Shown: piece by piece, positions 58,847-64,000 of the stretch
Layout of the letters: every line of letters starts with the position of its first letter
How positions within the stretch are numbered: the first letter of the stretch is position 1
Source: Anoplopoma fimbria
Lineage: Eukaryota; Chordata; Actinopteri; Perciformes; Anoplopomatidae
Length of the DNA: 64,000 bases
Direction: 5' to 3'
Assembly (NCBI RefSeq): GCF_027596085.1
Contig: NC_072458.1
Coordinates: 20,889,851-20,953,850, forward strand
Made by a program: the position numbers and the translations under genes
Notes under the pieces: model-generated
Told to the model about the DNA's origin: nothing
The model's input: only the letters and a program-made list of their open reading frames with translations
Databases searched by the model: none

Positions 58847-59514
58847 TGCATCCCACATACACACAAACACACAGCTCCCATTCTCACAGTGCAAGCATCC
58901 ACAACAGGAGGCATCAGTTACACTCTGGAAATAACTTACAGGTCTAGAAAATTGAGATAACAACATCATAAATTTCAGCCAAGTGGAGGACGAGAGATTC
59001 TCCAACAGGGTGCTGAGTCACTCGTGTGTGTGGGGGGGGGGGTATTTAAAGTTTATACTGCCGGTGAAACCTTTAGCATATTTGCATTGATTTTCTGCCT
59101 TCAGAGCAGAGTGCTTTAAATAAACGGTACAATCGTTTGTTGCAATACCTGGATTCAGTTTAAGGGGACTTTTTCCCCGATTCCAACACCATCGCTGACG
59201 GGCCTGTGATGGAGGCCGCTGACGGATCTCCTCGCCACACCTTCTTTTTCTGCCTCACCTCACGTGAAGCCGCTTCATTCTCAGGAAACAGCTCATCATG
59301 GCTGTCATCCCCCCCCTGCATCTCCGCAGTTCTTTGTTATCACTTAGCAGGGAATCTTTTTTTTGCGCAGCGTGGAAAACCATCACCGCAGGCACAAGGT
59401 GAAATGGGTACAAGCAGGCAAAGTGCTACAAGTGCAGCGGTTGCCATGGAGACCACTTTAACCCGGGGTTCTCCCCGTTCCACTCACCTTCCAGGATTCG
59501 ACAGCTGTGAAAAA
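58845..59514. other. Intergenic DNA, no gene seen
   Basis: A G10 run lies at 59032-59041. The 173-codon frame at 59206-59727 runs through an A run and the next CA array and shows no recognised motif. Confidence 0.4.
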
Positions 59515-59543
59515 GAAAAAAAAAAAAAAAAACACACAAACTT

Positions 59544-59585
<42 letters not shown>
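59515..59585. repeat. A-run plus (CA)n microsatellite
   Basis: An A run at about 59517-59532, then (CA)n at 59545-59585, 41 bp. Confidence 0.95.
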
Positions 59586-59590
<5 letters not shown>

Positions 59591-60533
59591 AAAACAGTCC
59601 TGGAAATATGATTAAATCCGGTGCCCACCTGCTTGTTCACACTCTGGCAACAAATCCCTCTCTGTTTCCTGTTTACCGAGACATCGTCCGTGTTACCATC
59701 TGTCTAGTTTTTTCCCGTTTGCAGTGAAAACACAATTTGTTCAGAACAGGTAGAGCACTTTTTTTTTTTCTCTGCACAACCTTTTCACACAACAATGGGA
59801 TGCTTTGTTTTTTGCTCGGCCCATCCTGCGCTAGGTGAGCGGGCTGTAGCTCTGTCCTCACAGTGGAGGCTTTGTTCCTGTTTGACTGTGGTTTTGTGCT
59901 TGTGTGTGTGCTTCCACTAGTTTACTAGCAAATATAGGTGTGTGTTTGTGTGTCAGTCTGATTGCGTGTGTGTGTGTCTGTGTCTAATCGGAGTGTGTCT
60001 CCAGGGCTAAACAGAGGCGTAACAAAAGGTGAACTGGACTGCAGGAGACAATTATATCTGGGAGACACACTAAAAAACACACCCTCTATTCCCACACACA
60101 CACATACTCTGATATATCTTTGATGTACTATGGTACTGTACAGTTATTGTCCTGGGTGTAGGTATCTCTGTTCGAACACCAACGATCCAGCTTCTAATAC
60201 CACAAAAACCACATCCGTCTGAGATGACGCAAAGCAAGGATATCTAACACTTCCCACTTGTCAGCCAAGTAAAACAAAAAGGGTCCAGATGCAAGCTCGG
60301 AGTAATGACACTCTGTCAGAGCGGTGCTAAGATTCCCAGCTTTGAGGCGTTTTCACATCCCATATGGCAAAACCTGAAAATAGACTTTTTCAGTGTTTTT
60401 CCTGAGAATCTTGTCAAATATCGTCTCCAATCTAAGTCTCCTTTCAAACAAAGCGATGAGGTTCAGTGATCAAAAGTCAGTCAGACCTTGTTGTATTTGT
60501 GGAATAGAGTTACGTCTGTAGTCTAAAATAATT
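59586..60533. other. Intergenic DNA, no gene seen
   Basis: Short TG-rich patches at 59936-59984. No gene. Confidence 0.45.
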
Positions 60534-60720
60534 ATAAGATAAGATAAGATAAGATAAGATAAGATAATCGTTTATTAGTCCCACAGTGGGGACATTTGCA
60601 GGATTACAGCAGCAGAGAGGATAGTGCAAACAAGAGACATAAGTAAAAAACAAGATCAAAACAAGTATTATAAATAAGTAAAGAAGTAATCACACAGTAA
60701 AGAATATTAATAAAAAGACA
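60534..60720 (-). mobile_element. Retroposon 3' tail with (ATAAG)n
   Basis: (ATAAG)n at 60534-60566, then 'gtttattagtcccacagtggg' and 'attacagcagcagagaggat'. On the minus strand this reads as the familiar teleost tail CCCCACTGTGGGACTAATAAA followed by (CTTAT)n. The body continues for perhaps 150 bp without coding motifs. Confidence 0.7.
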
Positions 60721-60760
60721 GAATAATTATTGGATTGCACAGATTTTTGACATTTCACAG

Positions 60761-60828
<68 letters not shown>

Positions 60829-60841
60829 GTGTGTGTGTGTG
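60761..60841. repeat. (AT)n then (GT)n microsatellite
   Basis: A short AT run, then GT from 60769 with one gcg interruption at about 60823. Confidence 0.96.
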
Positions 60842-61838
60842 CATTCTCTCAGTCAAACTGATAGTAGGTGAGGTGTTTATTTACACTCTGAATCACTGGT
60901 TACATCATTTTACTCTCAAATTAAAGTGGTGAGCGATGCTAAACATTGTGTGTGTTTCAGCACAGACAATGCTGACTGGAACTTTATTTTTGGTTCAATA
61001 TTCTCATTTGTGGTGCATATCAAGACTTTATGTCCCTGACCATTTCTACTGTGTGTGTTGTGGACTGTTCTTTCACGTGCCACAGTGTTCTGCACCATTT
61101 CCCCAAATGTGTGACAGGAGCAGATGTTAAACCCAGCGCCGGCCGCGGGGCTCTGAACACAACTCCCATCAAACTGAACCATTTCCCCCTCTGGACGGAG
61201 GCTCTGAAGGCCAGTTCAGCTCTTTATCCAGCGCTCACTCTCTTTGTTCATCATAAATCCTCTGCTGAAGAAGAAAAAGAATCTAAATGCCAACCCTCGA
61301 GCTGGGACAGAAAAAAAGTTCCACTCGCACTTGTTTTACAAAAAAAGAGCCGATTTTTGTTTCTTTCTCTTGGTTCTGACGCCTTCCAGGCTGATTGAGC
61401 TGTCACTGCACTGAGGTCGCTGTATGGGTTTTGATTTACAGGGTGCAAGGGGGTGGTGGGTAAAACTGAGCAACTGGGATTAGAAGCAGCCAGACAGGTG
61501 TGTTATAGATAACAGAATTAGAGTGTGTGTGCTTGTGTCACATAAGTGTGTCTGACATAAACTTCTGTTCTGGAGAGACAAGTCGCCCTTTTGCACTTCT
61601 TCCGTTACTTTCCTAACCTCGTCCCTGTACAGCCGCTGTAACCCCCGCGTGCCAGTTCCAAGGAAACAGCAGGCCGGGGTTTTGAACTAGCAACCCGGCG
61701 GCCGCTGGGGGGGGGCATTACCCTCGGTGGCATGAGGGTCCAGACCTTTTGGCAGAGCGTTCTGACGGAGAGCAAACACATGTAACCAGTGGGAGTCGGC
61801 CCATCTGTCTCTGTCTCTGTCTCCGGCTCGACGCTCCC

Positions 61839-61839
<1 letters not shown>
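60842..61839. other. Intergenic DNA, no gene seen
   Basis: A 122-codon plus frame at 61030-61398 has no recognised motif. At 61670-61705 the minus strand shows GTTGCTAGTTCAAAACCCC, weakly like a SINE B box, with no head recognised. Confidence 0.4.
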
Positions 61840-61879
<40 letters not shown>

Positions 61880-61911
61880 TCACACACACACACACACACA
61901 CACATTCACAA
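61840..61911. repeat. (CA)n microsatellite with two 'tt' interruptions
   Basis: CA units split by 'catt' at 61877-61880 and 61903-61906. Confidence 0.97.
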
Positions 61912-62371
61912 AGTGAGACATGGGCCGTGTGTTGGCAGTGACAAACGAACCGCACGGCGAGGGAAAACCAGTTAGAAGATGAAGTGACCAATGGATCAGA
62001 CAACCGAGACTCTCCCTCGCTCCACCCTCGGTTGGTCTGCTTCCTCTCTCACCCTCCCCCCAACATGAGCCAGGTAAAAACTTTTAAAGGGTCAGTTAAC
62101 TCAGGTGAGCCTTTTCTAAACACATATCGTATCACTTAACTCTAGTGGTGCCTACCCACACGGTTGTATTTTGCCCAGATTTGGAGATAACCATCTGATT
62201 TCTGCCGACATCCCAAATGAGTTGAGAATTCCTTTAGTACTATAAATTGTCATTTCAAAGTTTTCATACACAATATTAATATTATTATTATTTTTATAGG
62301 TGAATGATATGCACATCAACTTGACAATTTTCAACTTTGTTTAAGAAATCGGTTATTTGAAGTCCTGAAAC
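61912..62371. other. Intergenic DNA, no gene seen
   Basis: Contains 'ttttaaagggtcagttaac' near 62082, a phrase seen at the ends of teleost DNA-transposon relics, and an ATT-rich stretch near 62270-62295. Confidence 0.4.
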
Positions 62372-62912
62372 AGTAACCGTGACAACACCCATTGGTTTGT
62401 GGACTGCTGTTTTGAAGCCTAAAGTTCGGAATTTTGGCCTTAACCATCTTGGATTTTTTTTTAAACACGATAAAGTTGGAGTTAATTGCAACCGAAAGTT
62501 GAATAAGACATTTTAAGATGACCAAAAATGTAAAAAAAAATAACTTTCATGGACAGAATACATACTGTGAAAGGTTTAAAGTTCTGAGACAGAAACAGGG
62601 GAAACTCCAAAAGCGGACAACGGCCTGCTAACAACCTGTCAATCACAGTAGCCCCGCCCTAAAGCATACCCTGCTTTATGGTCTGTTTGACTCTAAATGG
62701 AGCATCATTTACTAAATGAACATCATGCTGTATTGAAGAAGACTTGAAACTAGAGATTGAGACCATAAACTCATGTTTACAATGTTTACTGAGGGAATAA
62801 ATCAAGAGAGAAGTAGAGTCATTTTCTCATAGACTTCTATACAACCAGAGGAGTCGCCCCCTGGTGGCCAGTAGAAAGATTACAAGTTTAAAGCCCTTCA
62901 GCATTGGCTTAA
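62372..62912 (+). mobile_element. Interspersed repeat U, copy 2, uninterrupted
   Basis: Carries in order 'cccattggtttgtggactgc', 'ggccttaaccatcttggat', 'cctgtcaatcacagtagccccgccctaaagc', 'tatggtctgtttgactctaa' and 'agacttctatacaaccagagg' followed by 'gtcgccccctggtggcc'. It is the reverse complement of the copy at 40096-40800 without the Tc1-derived insertion, so it preserves the empty site. No coding capacity. Confidence 0.75.
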
Positions 62913-63569
62913 CTTTTGATCGTAGGCTGGACTTTTAGTTATTTGCTTTATAACTAATTATTTATACCAATGTTTTCTTTCCTGGAGCAGACTTTCTTTG
63001 GCACGTAGACTCTCTAAAGAGAAGAGTTCAGCCAGAGGCCTGAATCAGAGTAATATATATATTTATATATCCCCAGGCTTGAATCATCTACTTTGATCTT
63101 GATAAAAGAGGTAGATATTTTCAGACACCATTGTTCACCTTCTGTACTCATGATTCACCTCCATCCAGGCCTTGAACAACTCCAACTGAAAGTTATTTAA
63201 CTTCTAAGAAAACCGCAGTAACGTCTTTTTCTGATAGATTGCATCCACTGAATCTCCACTCTTACATATTTTCATAGGGTTATATATTTGATGAGGCAGT
63301 TCCAGTGTCCTTAATCAATGCTGTGAACACCCCTAATGAAGCTCCATTCACCTCCATTACATTGGATTCCTCAAAACACAAAAAGATAATCACTCCACCG
63401 TTGATTTATTTCGTTTTCTCCCTTCCTTTCTCGTTATTCCTCATGGTGTTGAGGATGGAGAGATTGCTGTGTGCTTATGTGTGACAGAGTGAGAGAGACG
63501 GGGACAGAAAGCGAGACACAAAGAGAGAGAGAGAGAGGGACAGATTGTGAGGAAAAAGGCTCTGACGGG
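62913..63569. other. Intergenic DNA, no gene seen
   Basis: Unique AT-rich DNA, with a GA patch at about 63520-63538. Confidence 0.45.
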
Positions 63570-63665
63570 TTTCACCTAAAGCGGGTTTCATTACCATGCA
63601 TCTGTCAGAGCTCAGAAGGTCTTGTTGCCAATGGCAATGTGGAAGGGAGTTAAAGAGCATCAGCA
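63570..63665. other. Candidate conserved non-coding element
   Basis: A unique balanced stretch between simple repeats containing a perfect 6-bp inverted repeat with one-base spacer, TTGCCAATGGCAA (63625-63637), which resembles paired CCAAT/NFI-type half-sites, and ATGCATCTGTCAGAGC upstream. Function is inferred from motif content only. Confidence 0.22.
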
Positions 63666-63669
63666 TCTT

Positions 63670-63721
63670 TTTCTCTCTCTCTCTCTCCCCCTCCTCCCCT
63701 CTCCTCTCTCTCTCTCTCTCG
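63670..63721. repeat. (CT)n pyrimidine-rich microsatellite
   Basis: CT units interrupted by C-rich stretches, almost 50 bp of pure pyrimidine. Confidence 0.93.
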
Positions 63722-63936
63722 CTGTCTGTCCCCGCTGTCTCCCCTCCTCTCTCACTGTCTGAGGGAGAGCAGTTAAACACATCAGCATGTCTGTCATCGC
63801 TCTGGCCTCGCCGTCTGCAGACGCTGACACAGTGCAGACAAGAAAAGTCCATTATCGCTTCCCTCAGTGTGACTATTTATCTCGCTCACCATCTCGCTCT
63901 GTCACTTGCAAACCCACCCACCCATCCGCCTGCAAT

Positions 63937-63947
63937 CCCCCCCCCCC

Positions 63948-63982
<35 letters not shown>
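63937..63982. repeat. C14 run followed by (AC)n
   Basis: C run at 63937-63950, then AC at 63951-63982. Confidence 0.96.
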
Positions 63983-63983
<1 letters not shown>

Positions 63984-64000
63984 AACAAGGACTGTGATGG

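Noticed and set aside
61670..61705. B-box-like GTTGCTAGTTCAAAACCCC
   Set aside because: No A box or SINE body could be recognised around it.

Overview
This window looks like ordinary nuclear DNA from a ray-finned fish, probably a spiny-rayed (percomorph) teleost. The evidence is the great density of long (CA)n/(TG)n microsatellites, more than twenty arrays of up to about 148 bp, together with relics of transposon and SINE families whose wording is familiar from teleost genomes. Family assignments come from recognition and comparison within the window, since no repeat library could be searched. One run of exactly 100 N (46625-46724) shows it is a draft assembly.

I find no protein-coding gene, rRNA, functional tRNA gene, CRISPR array or bacterial-type operon that I can defend. 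Open reading frames are short, and the long ones lie in simple repeats, purine-rich tracts or minisatellites. The window is best read as intergenic or deep intronic DNA. Two short stretches with terminal-exon-like signals (25173-25282 and 52688-52869) and several unique-sequence stretches that could be conserved regulatory DNA are recorded with low confidence.

Layout. 1-5 kb: AT-rich unique DNA with a complete piggyBac-like MITE (1703-2213) and a truncated second copy (2872-3048). 5.5-7.5 kb: a 32-bp minisatellite between two possible hAT-like arms. 7.5-17 kb: mostly unique sequence with a decayed reverse transcriptase piece (13040-13180) and a SINE head (16.7 kb). 17-25 kb: a SINE nested in an older repeat, long CA/TG arrays and two copies of a 'gattaatcg' repeat. 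26-28.2 kb: purine-rich plus strand with G runs and GA and TG arrays. 28.9-32 kb: an interspersed repeat and the best candidate regulatory sequence. 33-34.4 kb: relics of two different LINE reverse transcriptases. 38-41.1 kb: a full-length minus-strand SINE and a Tc1-derived MITE nested inside an older repeat. 42.3-43 kb: three alternating CA/TG arrays. 45.8-46.9 kb: a 120-bp tandem duplication running into the assembly gap, with SINE pieces on both sides. 47.7-48.1 kb: a GGAT minisatellite. 49-56 kb: microsatellites, a G18-A37 tract and a hAT-like MITE (54.5-54.9 kb). 57.5-58.7 kb: a LINE 3' end and a 15-bp minisatellite. 60-64 kb: a LINE/SINE tail, more microsatellites and an inverted second copy of the 40-kb repeat (62372-62912).

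No genes work together here. The clearest results concern transposon history: one insertion has its unoccupied site preserved in another copy 22 kb away. I found no novel functional system.
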